Translations under genes and position numbers: made by a program
Shown: positions 18,401 to 25,750 of the stretch, one piece after another
Numbering within the stretch: position 1 is the first letter of the stretch
Layout: every line of letters begins with the position of its first letter
DNA from: an uncultured Chthonomonas sp.
Lineage (GTDB): Bacteria; Armatimonadota; Chthonomonadetes; Chthonomonadales; CAJBBX01
DNA: 63,795 nucleotides
Direction of reading: 5' to 3'
NCBI GenBank assembly: GCA_903885605.1
Contig: CAISJD010000089.1
Coordinates: 1-63,795, forward strand
Notes under the pieces: generated by a model
Database searches by the model: none
What the model was told of the DNA's origin: nothing
Seen by the model: only the letters and a program-made list of their open reading frames with translations

Positions 18401-18650
18401 GCTCCACCCGCTCAAGGCCTACGTGCGAAGCCTGCCGGACTACGTGATCCAGCCCGGCAAGTCCATCACGTTCAAGGTCAACGGCTCCTCCATCGGTTCG
18501 GCCAACGTGGCCGCCGGCGGTTGGGCCACGGTGAACTGGTCCATCCCGGCGGGCGAGCCCCTGGGCGCCCATACCGCCGCCGCCGAGTTCGCAGGAGACG
18601 CCTGGTACGTCGCGGTGAGCGCGAACACCACCTTCAACGTGGTGCCGTAG
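15408..18650 (+). CDS. SBBP-repeat beta-propeller protein with Ig-like C-terminal repeats
   Basis: The 1080-residue secreted or surface protein has a signal peptide ending AWA-LPGG. Residues of about 25-235 match the N-terminal domain that usually precedes SBBP propellers (for example YPGIDLVYTGNQRQVEYDF). Residues of about 240-685 are SBBP units of the form YSTFLGGSGDD...I.V...G..YVTG.T.S.NFP, repeated seven or more times. From about 690 to the end there are four Ig-like (Big_3-type) domains with GAHTLAAEFAGDATF-type endings. Such proteins are usually extracellular binders or adhesins. There is no recognisable sorting tail. GGGAG upstream supports the ATG. Confidence 0.88.
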   Translation: MRYIPAIAAAVALAAAPAWALPGGARSNEARYGSLPLQFVQSDKPGSYLARGRGYGLGVTRRGAVLTLVRGGSGNQGPQAVSFGMRTVGSNPVAVVAASGKLPGTVSSFVGDRSQWRVGMPAYATVRVGQVYPGIDLVYTGNQRQVEYDFVVEPGADPSRICLAFVGLQGSSLERDGGLRMATRLGELRKSRPTLYQVIDGKRVQVAGGFRQVPGRVGEYGFQVGSYDRSRRLVIDPVFEYATFSGAGGADVGGGIAVNAAGEAYFTGNTASGGYPVTAGAFDVTYNLNTDAFVTKLNAAGSAQVYSAFLGGAGPDDGVGITLDDTGAAYVVGRTASPNFPTNAGAVQSAFGGGLTDGFITKVDPSGASLAFSTFLGGSGDDGCTAIAVSPNHAPYVTGYARSNNFPVTAGAFDTSWNGHYDAFVAVLTPNGGSLVGSTFLGGSAEDSGMGIGLIDNVPIISGYTESPQFPTSQGAFQTARLGPSDAFCARVTADLTGAQYVTLVGGSGADIGAGMAINAAQEPAFTGYTESADFPVQAGSYQTTLKGVRDAIVVQVANNGLTLKGSSYLGGDAADEGHAIVLDSQAYVVAGTTGSSNFPITLGAAQPAFKGGSDAFVTRMVAPCTGVPYSTFVGGAQQDEGNGLAIDTAGAVYLSGTTLSPGFPVTIGAFQTTIGGSSDAYVVKLKTVGAAVLIAPNALTTRPWQAVTWVVTLARESDLAPIGGATVNLLLDGSSLGGVTTGADGKVALNYTPDDTVAIGAHTLAAEFAGDATFGPASATAVLTIAPAPTSVFVVDRAQVITLPVALKAWLKRTTDGGWLVGRPVDFTIDGSSVGSATTDAGGQAVLTWVVTGGPATRTIKAAFAGEAHYLASAGTATLTAQTVGTKVYVVDRMNVKIKTYTVLKAYLYTLASVIIPGKSMTMDVDGTSLGSQITNSGGYISFGYTVPEGVGAGDRVIKATWAGDGGYLASSNTGKLGVVQGNLYIWPYVRSGKVGTLHPLKAYVRSLPDYVIQPGKSITFKVNGSSIGSANVAAGGWATVNWSIPAGEPLGAHTAAAEFAGDAWYVAVSANTTFNVVP

Positions 18651-18660
18651 CCCGTGCCCC

Positions 18661-18692
18661 TGATGTCGTCCTGAACGCAGTGAAGGACCCCG
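18661..18692. repeat. Dispersed 'VLNAVKDP'-type short element
   Basis: GATGTCGTCCTGAACGCAG and the following bases translate as DVVLNAVKDPG. This is a short sequence motif seen scattered between genes in many unrelated bacterial assemblies and often mis-called as protein. One copy was seen. Its function is unknown. Confidence 0.5.
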
Positions 18693-18784
18693 GCTCCGCC
18701 GCTATGGTGGCTTGCGTGGTGGCCTGAGCTTCGCGCCGGGGTATGGGGGTGCGGCGCTGGCGGCGGGGCGGTGGGATGCAGGTC

Positions 18785-18840
18785 AAGGCCCCGGGAGGGA
18801 GGGCGTTCGGCGCCTCCATCCCGGGGCCTTTCCGCGTGCG
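18785..18840. terminator. Bidirectional hairpin between convergent genes
   Basis: A perfect 12-bp stem pairs 18785-18796 with 18829-18840 between the convergent SBBP and DUF4965 genes. The loop can fold further. Confidence 0.65.
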
Positions 18841-18846
18841 GCGGGC

Positions 18847-21417
18847 CTACTTCCTCTTGCTGACGCCGATGCCGACGTCGATGAACTGGCCGCCGGTGGT
18901 CTGGCGGCAGTGGACCGCCAGGATGTGGCGTCCCGGCTTCAGCGCGGCCTGCGCGGCCTTGGCCATGGGCACGGTGAGGTAGTCCGAGACGTAGCCGGAT
19001 AGCGTGGCGGCGCTCACGCCGTCGATGCTGATCTCGACATCCTCGTCGTGATGCACCAGGAGGCCCAGCGCGCCCGCGACGCCGGCCGGCCACTCGAACT
19101 CGCGGCGGAGCCAGATGTCACCTGTGGACCACTCGGTGCCGATGACGGCTCCGGGGGTGCCCTGGGTTCCGAAGCCGCCCTTGCCGCTCTTCCACGCCTC
19201 GTCGGCGAAGCGGGGCTGCTGCCAGCCGGCGGCGGGCTTCTCGGTGGTGTAGCGCCACGTGGCCTCGCGGCCTGTGGGGACCACCACGGTCAGCTCCAGC
19301 CGCTCGGGCAGCGGGGCGTAGCCCGTGGGGCGCGACGGGTTGCGTGCGGCCCACTTCTTCCAGAGCGCTTCGTCGTAGAGCAGCGGCAGCAGGACGCCGC
19401 CCACGACCGGACGGGCCTGGAAGCCCACCTTCTTCGCGTCCTGCGTCCAGTACCAGTCGGTCATGGGAACGCGGTCGGTCGTCTCCTGCAGCATGTCGGC
19501 CAGGGGCTTCACCAGCGCGTCGAAGTCCTCGCGGTTGCCCGTCAGCGTGGCGCTCCAGATGGTCCAGTCCAGCTTGGTGTAGGGCCGGCGGCTGTCCAGG
19601 GGCAACCCGTAGCGGTTCAGGATCGAGCGGTAGTAGCCCACCTCGGTGCGGCCCACTTCCGCCGGGAATAGGCCCAGGCCGAGGATGCGATCCCAGACGA
19701 GGTTGTACTTCTGGCTCCAGGTGCCGGGCTTGTCGAAGGCGAGGCGCGTGTGGCCGCCGTCGTCGGCCATCTGTTGCCACCGCGCGACAAAGCCCTTCGC
19801 CAGGTCGGTGTAGCGGGCCGCCGTTGCCGCGTCGCCGCGCATCCGGGCCAGCATGCCGTAGGCTCCCAGCGCCACGATGGCCTTGGCCGAGAGGTTGACG
19901 TTGTGCGCCAGGTGGCCGGCGAAGTCATCGGTGCAGAGCTGGTTCTCGGGGTCCAGGCCCTTGTCGCGCAGGTACTCGGCCCACCTGGTCAGCGTGGGCC
20001 AGTAGCGCCCGGCGTAGTCGGCGTTGCCCTCCATCCTGGCCAGGCCCGCGATCAGGATAAGCAGGTTGCCTGTCTCCTCCACGGGCATCTGGTTCTCCTC
20101 GGTCCGCTCGCCGCCGCCGTAGACCTGCGCGGTGGCGTGGGGATAGGTGCCCAGGTCGTGGGGCGCGAAGGGCCACTTCCACCGGCTCGACGCGCTGTAG
20201 TCCATGACGGGCTGCAGCATGGCGCGCGCCGTGGCGGGGCCGAAGAGGAGGAACTGCGGGCCCATGGGATAGATGACGTCGACGGTGGCGATGCAGCCGT
20301 TGCTGAAGTTCTCCTTGGGGAAGAAGAGGGGCTGCCCGGCCGGGTCGGCGGCCAGCTTGTTGCCTGCGAAGCATTGCCGGTAGGCCAGCGTGGCGATCCA
20401 GGCGAAGTCCGCGCCGCCCACGCGCTTGAAGTCGGCGGTCAGCTCGGCGTCCAGTGCGGCGCAGCGCTTCTCCAGCGCGGGCAGGTCGGCGATGGCCGAC
20501 TTGATCAGCTGGGCCGCCCCGGCTCCGTTGCGCGCCCAGTAGGGCTTCAGGTCGTTCTCGAAGTAGCGGATGCCCAGGCCGTCCTCATACGCCACCACCA
20601 CGGTGCGGCTCACCGGTGCGGCGGCCACCGATCCGAGCGGGATGGCTGTGGCCAGGGCGACGCCGCCCTCCTTCACCGGGCGCGGGGCTCCGGCGTCGTC
20701 GGCGGGCAGGGCGCCCGAACCGGCGAAGGTGCGGCGCATCAGGTCGCCCGAACCGGCGGCGAGCCTGGCCGACTGGCCCGGCAGCGGCGCCACGTAGAGG
20801 TGGCCCCAGTCGATGCGCAGGTTGTCGCCGCGCTTGGCCAGCACGGGCTGCTCCACGGAGCCCACGCGGAGGGCGGGGATGCCTCCGGGCCGCACGCGCT
20901 GCCACCGCACGGGCTGATCGGGCGTGTTGACCGCGATCTCGGCTCCGGCGTCGAGGTAGACGGCCACGGCGTGCCTCTTGCCGTCGGTCGCCTTCACCTG
21001 CCAGGTGATGTAGCCCAGCGAGCGGGAGAGCTGGTCCAGGTCATCGGGCAGCATGGGCGTGAGGAAGGAGAGCTCCACGGCCACGCCTGCGCCGGCGAAG
21101 CGGTAGGTGCTGCGCGTGGGCGTGACGACGCAGGCGGTCTGCCGCATGGCGGGCAGGTCGGCGGTCTCGGCGCCCATGAGGCGGTAGGCGGCTCCGTCCA
21201 CGCGGATCAGGGAGTGGAGCGGTTGGGTGGCGCCGGTCCAGTGGCTGGTCTCGCCGCCGGTCAGGAGGTCGGAGCAGGACCAGATGCTGAAGTAGGGATC
21301 GGTGGCCAGCAATGGCACCGCGGGCGCGCGTCGGGCGGCCTCCGGAGCGGCCGAAGCAGCGGCGCACCAGAGGACAAAGATCGGGGCGGCAAGCAAGGCC
21401 GCACGCATCAGGGACAT
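18847..21417 (-). CDS. DUF4965/glutaminase A-like exported hydrolase
   Basis: The 856-residue protein follows the glutaminase GtaA-like architecture. After a signal peptide comes a DUF4964-like block (VPLLATDPYFSIWSCSDLLT), then a DUF5127-like beta domain, then the helical-toroid DUF4965/DUF1793 region from about residue 370 (AYRQCFAGNKL, SNGCIATVDVIYPMGPQFLL, YPHATAQVYGGGE, EETGNLLILIAGLAR, YGLPLDSRRPYTKLDW). The last 140 residues form an extra beta-sandwich resembling a carbohydrate-binding domain. Fungal relatives are glutaminases; the bacterial substrate is uncertain. The ATG at 21417 has AGGAG at good spacing. It lies downstream of the GH20 gene with a hairpin between them. Confidence 0.82.
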   Translation of the reverse strand: MSLMRAALLAAPIFVLWCAAASAAPEAARRAPAVPLLATDPYFSIWSCSDLLTGGETSHWTGATQPLHSLIRVDGAAYRLMGAETADLPAMRQTACVVTPTRSTYRFAGAGVAVELSFLTPMLPDDLDQLSRSLGYITWQVKATDGKRHAVAVYLDAGAEIAVNTPDQPVRWQRVRPGGIPALRVGSVEQPVLAKRGDNLRIDWGHLYVAPLPGQSARLAAGSGDLMRRTFAGSGALPADDAGAPRPVKEGGVALATAIPLGSVAAAPVSRTVVVAYEDGLGIRYFENDLKPYWARNGAGAAQLIKSAIADLPALEKRCAALDAELTADFKRVGGADFAWIATLAYRQCFAGNKLAADPAGQPLFFPKENFSNGCIATVDVIYPMGPQFLLFGPATARAMLQPVMDYSASSRWKWPFAPHDLGTYPHATAQVYGGGERTEENQMPVEETGNLLILIAGLARMEGNADYAGRYWPTLTRWAEYLRDKGLDPENQLCTDDFAGHLAHNVNLSAKAIVALGAYGMLARMRGDAATAARYTDLAKGFVARWQQMADDGGHTRLAFDKPGTWSQKYNLVWDRILGLGLFPAEVGRTEVGYYRSILNRYGLPLDSRRPYTKLDWTIWSATLTGNREDFDALVKPLADMLQETTDRVPMTDWYWTQDAKKVGFQARPVVGGVLLPLLYDEALWKKWAARNPSRPTGYAPLPERLELTVVVPTGREATWRYTTEKPAAGWQQPRFADEAWKSGKGGFGTQGTPGAVIGTEWSTGDIWLRREFEWPAGVAGALGLLVHHDEDVEISIDGVSAATLSGYVSDYLTVPMAKAAQAALKPGRHILAVHCRQTTGGQFIDVGIGVSKRK

Positions 21418-21450
21418 ACGAAACTCCTGCAGAGGGATGCCCCCAAGTTC

Positions 21451-21488
21451 GTCGGCCCGCCCGGCGAGTCCTGCCCGGGTGGGCCGAC
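21451..21488 (-). terminator. Hairpin between GH20 and DUF4965 genes
   Basis: A stem of about 13-14 bp with one weak pair (21451-21464 with 21475-21488) fills the 77-nt gap between two genes of the same strand. It could terminate or attenuate transcription. Confidence 0.45.
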
Positions 21489-21494
21489 GTCCCC

Positions 21495-23498
21495 TCACTC
21501 AGGCTTCAGCACGAAGTCCCTTACCATGATCCAGTTGGTGCCCTGGTCGGCTGTGGCGCGGATGCGGACGGCGCGGATCAGCCGCCCTTGCAGCGCCGCG
21601 CGGCCCACGCCGTCGTCGCCCAGGGTCGCAACGGCCTCGAAGGTTGCGCCGTCCTCGGAGACCTCCAGCACGCCGTGGTGCATCCGCGCGATCTCCATGC
21701 CGGCCCTGCCGGTATGGACCTCGGCCGAGCGGAGCCGGGTGGGCTGCTGGAGGGTGACCGTGACCGTGTCGCCCGTGCGGATGGGCCGGTCGTTCCAGTA
21801 GTAGGTAGCCAGGTTGCCGTCGAAGGCGAAGGCCGGCGCCCAGGTCTGCCACGTGCCCGAGCTGGAGGTGACCGTGGCGGGAAGCGGCGGCCTGGGTGCG
21901 GGCCACTCGGCTGGGCCGCCCTCGACGGTCTGGTACGGCACGCGCAGGGCTGCCAGGCGGAGCTTCTGCGCTGCCAGGCGGCGGCTGAAGTCGGGCCAGC
22001 TCTTGCGGGCTCGCGGCGTCCATGTGGCCTCGGCGAGGGAGAGCAGCCTCGGGTAGAGCTGGCGGTCCACGTCCGCCTCGGTGCGGGCGATGTGGGTCCA
22101 CATATTAGCCTGCGCGCCGAGGACCAGCCGCCCCTGCGCCGCCGTCAGCTCCTTCGGGACGGGCTCGTAGCCGTAGGCCGTGCGCGTGGAGATCAGCCCG
22201 TAGTCGTAGTCGAAGTAGCAGTGGCTGGTGGGAGACATGACGACCGTGTGGCCCATGCGCGCCGCCGCCACGCCGCCGGCCTCGCCGCGCCAGGACATCA
22301 CGGCGGCGCCGGGGGCCAGTCCGCCCTCCAGGATCTCATCCCACCCGATCATGCGCCGCCCGCGTGAGGCGATGAAGCGCCCGATGCGCCGGATGAAGTA
22401 GCTCTGGAGCTCCTCCTCGCTCTTCAGGCCCTCGGTTCGCATGCGGGCCTGGCAGCGGGGGCACGCCTTCCAGCGGTCCTTGGGGCACTCGTCGCCGCCG
22501 ATGTGGATGAAGGTGGACGGGAAGAGGCGCATCACCTCTTCCAGCGCATCCTCCATCACGGCGAAGGCGCGGTCGTTGCCGGGGCAGAGGACGTCGGTCT
22601 GGATGCCGGGGCCGGCGAAGTAGGGGTAGACCTCGTACTTGCCGCCGGTGCAGGAGAGGTCGGGGTAGGCCACCAGCGCGGCGTTGCAGTGGCCGGGCAT
22701 CTCCAGCTCGGGCACGAGGGTGACGTGCCGCTGCCGGGCATAGCGCACCAGCGCACGGATATCGTCCTGCGTGTAGAAGCCCTGCCGCTCTGCCGGTTCG
22801 TGGAACCTCTCGGCGAACCGGGCTCCCACCCGCGTCAGCCTCGGGTGGCTCTTGATCTCCACGCGCCAGCCCTGGTCATCGGTCAGGTGGAGGTGGAGGA
22901 CGTTCATCTTGTATCGCGCCAGCCGGTCGATGGTCCGCTCGAGGTAGGCCCTGCGCCAGAAGGTGCGGCTGCAGTCGACCATGAGGCCGCGCCAGGCGAA
23001 CCGGGGCCGGTCGACGATGCGCACGGCCGGCAGCGGCGCCTGGGCGGGCGCGCCCTCCAGCATCTGCCCCAGTGTCTGGCCGGCGTAGAAGAAGCCGGCC
23101 GCTCCCCGCGCACGGATGACGAGCCCGCCGGGGCCCGCCACGAGGGAGTAGCCCTCCGGCCCCAGGTCGGCCGGCGCTCCGCGGGAGGTGAGGAGCACCG
23201 CTCCCGGCCGCACCGCATCGCCGCCGACCCGATGCACGGTGGCCCGGGGCCGACCCGCCGCCCGCAACGCCTGCGCCACGCCCTCGGCCTCGCCGCGAGC
23301 CGTAGCCGAGCCCCGGTCGACCAGCACGCGGACATCGGAGCCCAGGCGGAAGCATCCGGCACGCCGCTCCACCACAGCCGGCCGGGGAACGACGGACGGC
23401 TCCACGGCGGCGGCGGGCAGGGCGGCAAGGATGAGCAGGAGCGGCAGAAGGGGGCGGCGCACTGCTCCAAGTAGCCCAGCGAACTGCCCTGATGTCAC
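21495..23498 (-). CDS. Beta-N-acetylhexosaminidase, GH20, with discoidin-like C-terminus
   Basis: The 667-residue exported enzyme has the GH20 layout: signal peptide, an N-terminal GH20b-like domain, then a TIM barrel from FAWRGLMVDCSRTF. The substrate-assisted catalytic Asp-Glu pair is in HIGGDECPKDRW at about residues 335-336. HLHLTDDQGWRVEIKSHP and WDEILEGGLAPGAAVMSWRG are further family segments. The last 130 residues (QTWAPAFAFDGNLATYYWND) form an F5/8 type C-like sugar-binding domain. It releases terminal GlcNAc or GalNAc. Translation starts at a GTG that overlaps the stop of the upstream nuclease-like gene by 4 nt. Confidence 0.9.
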   Translation of the reverse strand: MTSGQFAGLLGAVRRPLLPLLLILAALPAAAVEPSVVPRPAVVERRAGCFRLGSDVRVLVDRGSATARGEAEGVAQALRAAGRPRATVHRVGGDAVRPGAVLLTSRGAPADLGPEGYSLVAGPGGLVIRARGAAGFFYAGQTLGQMLEGAPAQAPLPAVRIVDRPRFAWRGLMVDCSRTFWRRAYLERTIDRLARYKMNVLHLHLTDDQGWRVEIKSHPRLTRVGARFAERFHEPAERQGFYTQDDIRALVRYARQRHVTLVPELEMPGHCNAALVAYPDLSCTGGKYEVYPYFAGPGIQTDVLCPGNDRAFAVMEDALEEVMRLFPSTFIHIGGDECPKDRWKACPRCQARMRTEGLKSEEELQSYFIRRIGRFIASRGRRMIGWDEILEGGLAPGAAVMSWRGEAGGVAAARMGHTVVMSPTSHCYFDYDYGLISTRTAYGYEPVPKELTAAQGRLVLGAQANMWTHIARTEADVDRQLYPRLLSLAEATWTPRARKSWPDFSRRLAAQKLRLAALRVPYQTVEGGPAEWPAPRPPLPATVTSSSGTWQTWAPAFAFDGNLATYYWNDRPIRTGDTVTVTLQQPTRLRSAEVHTGRAGMEIARMHHGVLEVSEDGATFEAVATLGDDGVGRAALQGRLIRAVRIRATADQGTNWIMVRDFVLKPE

Positions 23499-24586
23499 CC
23501 CTGCGCCGGTCCGATGCCGTAGATTGCCAGCGCACCGAGTATCTCATCGGCGTGTGCGTAGATGTCGTCCAGCCCCGTGATGTCGTACCACTGTTCGACC
23601 TTGTTAGGGCCGAAGACGACCAGTTGCTTGCGGCGGTCGGTGAACTTGAACCGGCAGATCGGCTTCCGGTTGGTGTCGTCCAGAATCACTGAGCAGTAGC
23701 TCAGGGCATCGCGCAGGCAGATGCGGCTCTGGTCCACCCGCTGCCGCAGGATCGCCTTGACGATGTAGAACGCCTCCCATTCCTCCGGCGTTGTCACGAC
23801 ATCCCTGGTGGACGGCGGCGGCGTTTCTGCGGCAGTCGGCTCGGAGTCTCCGCGCAGCGGCAGATCAGAAGACTCATCGGCCAGAGCCTGCTTGAGGCGG
23901 TCGCTGATGCGGTCACTCACCAGTTGGTTCACGGCTCGGCGCACGACATCAGTGAACTGAGCGATCACGGCCTGCGTCTTGTTGCCGCTATAGACGCGTG
24001 CCACGAGGAAGCGTACGAACTCCTGCGAGGGTGACTGGAACTCCTCGTTCAGAATCCTCCGCACCTCCTTGGTGTACTTGAGCTCACTGGCCGTCGCGAG
24101 GATGGTGTCGAGATCGAACGTCGACTTGGCGAACTTGCGCAGCTCATCAACCAGCGGCTCGCGGATGTCCAGCAGGTTGAACTCGAGGAATGGCTTCTGG
24201 TCCATCTTGTTGGCCTCGTCGAGATCGGTGTAGAACCGGTAGAGGAGGCCGTTGGTAAGGATCGCGAACCGCGCGTTGGTGACGGTGAAGTACCGGAACA
24301 GCTGCGAGGCGTGCTCAGTGTCCAGGTCCGCCCCAGACCACTTGCACTCGATCAGGATGACCGGCGCCCCGTCGCGGAAGATGGCGTAGTCGACCTTCTC
24401 GCCCTTCTTGGTACCGACATCAGTAGTGAACTCGGGCACGACCTCGGTCGGGTCGAACACGTCGTAGCCAAGGGCCGCCAGAAAGGGCAGAACAAGGGCA
24501 TGCTTCGTGGCTTCTTCCGTCTGCAGGTTGGGCAGCTGCCGCTGGGCGGTGGCGTTCAGGGCGCGAATCTTGTCGATGAAATCCAT
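23495..24586 (-). CDS. Orphan type I restriction HsdR-N-like nuclease protein
   Basis: The 363-residue product resembles the N-terminal nuclease domain of type I restriction R subunits (HSDR_N type). Residues of about 15-110 include NEEATKHALVLPFL-type sequence, GYDVFDPTEVVPEF, KVDYAIFRDGAPVILIECKW with the Asp and Glu-x-Lys of a PD-(D/E)XK core, and LFRYFTVTNARFAILTNG. No helicase domain, HsdM or HsdS gene is attached, so it is not a complete restriction enzyme. Solitary proteins of this kind are widespread and of unknown role. The ATG at 24586 has GGGGAG 8 nt upstream. Its TGA overlaps the GH20 GTG start. Confidence 0.8.
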   Translation of the reverse strand: MDFIDKIRALNATAQRQLPNLQTEEATKHALVLPFLAALGYDVFDPTEVVPEFTTDVGTKKGEKVDYAIFRDGAPVILIECKWSGADLDTEHASQLFRYFTVTNARFAILTNGLLYRFYTDLDEANKMDQKPFLEFNLLDIREPLVDELRKFAKSTFDLDTILATASELKYTKEVRRILNEEFQSPSQEFVRFLVARVYSGNKTQAVIAQFTDVVRRAVNQLVSDRISDRLKQALADESSDLPLRGDSEPTAAETPPPSTRDVVTTPEEWEAFYIVKAILRQRVDQSRICLRDALSYCSVILDDTNRKPICRFKFTDRRKQLVVFGPNKVEQWYDITGLDDIYAHADEILGALAIYGIGPAQG

Positions 24587-24805
24587 GGGTAGCACTCCCC
24601 TTGTCATTGTCGGCTCTGCGTTGCGATCTACACTGCCTCAGCGCCGCGTGAACCGGAAACCGCATGCGTAGTCTGCACATATTCTGGCACGGCTCACCAC
24701 ACTCCTGCTGTTGTACTTGCCATCACGTCTGGCCGCTGCCGCCTCACGAGTGGTGCGACATCGAGCATGGCCGAGAGCGTTGGACCGCAGGTCCCGAGGC
24801 GGCCG

Positions 24806-25750
24806 TCAACGTGTTCCCTCCCGGTTCACTTCGTCGATGGCCGCCACGAAGGCGGTCAGGTTCTCCGGTGGGGTGTCGGGCTCCAGCGTGTGGGCAGGCG
24901 CGACGATGAGCCCCGTGCCCGGACCGAACAGGCCCGTGAGGTCGCGGACCGCCTGCCGCACCTGCTCCGGCGTGCCGCGGGCCATGTCGCTCTGCGCTCC
25001 GATGCCGCCCCAGAAGGCCAGCCTGTCGCCGTAGAGGCGCACGAGGCGCGCCACATCGTTGCACTCGGGCTGGATGGGCTCCAGGACGTCGATGCCCACG
25101 TCGATCAGGTGCGGTACCAGCGGCTCGATGTGCCCGCAGCTGTGGTACGCGATGGCGGCGCCCGGCGCGGCGGACCGGATCGCGCCGACGATGCGCTCCA
25201 GCGGCGGACGGAAGAAGGCGTGCCACGCCTCCTCGCGCACCAGCAGCGAGCGCTGGGAGCCCATGTCGTCGCCGATGAAGACGATGTCGACCCCGGCGCG
25301 GGCGTAACCCGCCGCGATGCGCGCCTTGTTCACGGCGATGCGCTCGAGGAAGCCCCGCGTCTCGGCCGGGTCGGTCATCAGGTCGAGCAGCAGGCCCTCC
25401 AGGCCGCGAACCTCGTGCGCCTGCTCGAAGGTGCCGCACTCGTAGGAGGAGACGGCGGCCAGGCCCTCGGCCCGCACGGCATCGGCCTGCCGAGCCACGC
25501 CGTCGAAGTCGAACAGGCGGTCGAACTCGGCCTGGGTGATCTCCGCGGCGAAGTCGAACTCCGCCGGGCGGCCGCAGGGCAGCCACTTCAGGTCGAGGCC
25601 GAAGAGCGCGTCCAGGTCGTCCTGCCCGGAGGCTCGCCTGAAGTGGTCGGCCAGCGCCGGGCAGGGGCGCATATGGCGCGGAAAGGGCGCCGGCCCCTGC
25701 CGCCGCGCCGCCCGAAGGACCCGCTCGCGTCCGGTATACGTCGCACTCAT
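24806..25750 (-). CDS. Uroporphyrinogen decarboxylase-like (URO-D/MtaA-type) protein
   Basis: The 314-residue product has the fold of the URO-D superfamily, which also includes corrinoid methyltransferases MtaA and CmuA. Telling segments are VDIVFIGDDMGSQRSLLVREE, AIAYHSCGHIEPLVPHLIDVGIDVLEPIQPE with the conserved His-Ser-Cys-Gly, and LAFWGGIGAQ. The true heme-pathway arginine-rich N-terminus is not evident, so a methyltransferase-like or unknown role is more likely than heme synthesis. It is the last gene of a coupled operon of glycan-active proteins; its ATG overlaps the previous stop by 4 nt. Proteins of this subtype often accompany carbohydrate genes in such bacteria. Confidence 0.82.
   Translation of the reverse strand: MSATYTGRERVLRAARRQGPAPFPRHMRPCPALADHFRRASGQDDLDALFGLDLKWLPCGRPAEFDFAAEITQAEFDRLFDFDGVARQADAVRAEGLAAVSSYECGTFEQAHEVRGLEGLLLDLMTDPAETRGFLERIAVNKARIAAGYARAGVDIVFIGDDMGSQRSLLVREEAWHAFFRPPLERIVGAIRSAAPGAAIAYHSCGHIEPLVPHLIDVGIDVLEPIQPECNDVARLVRLYGDRLAFWGGIGAQSDMARGTPEQVRQAVRDLTGLFGPGTGLIVAPAHTLEPDTPPENLTAFVAAIDEVNREGTR

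Noticed and set aside
24587-24805. Possible small gene or RNA in the gap upstream of the HsdR-N-like gene
   Set aside because: Short frames there have no ribosome site, no recognisable product, and no tRNA-like fold was apparent.
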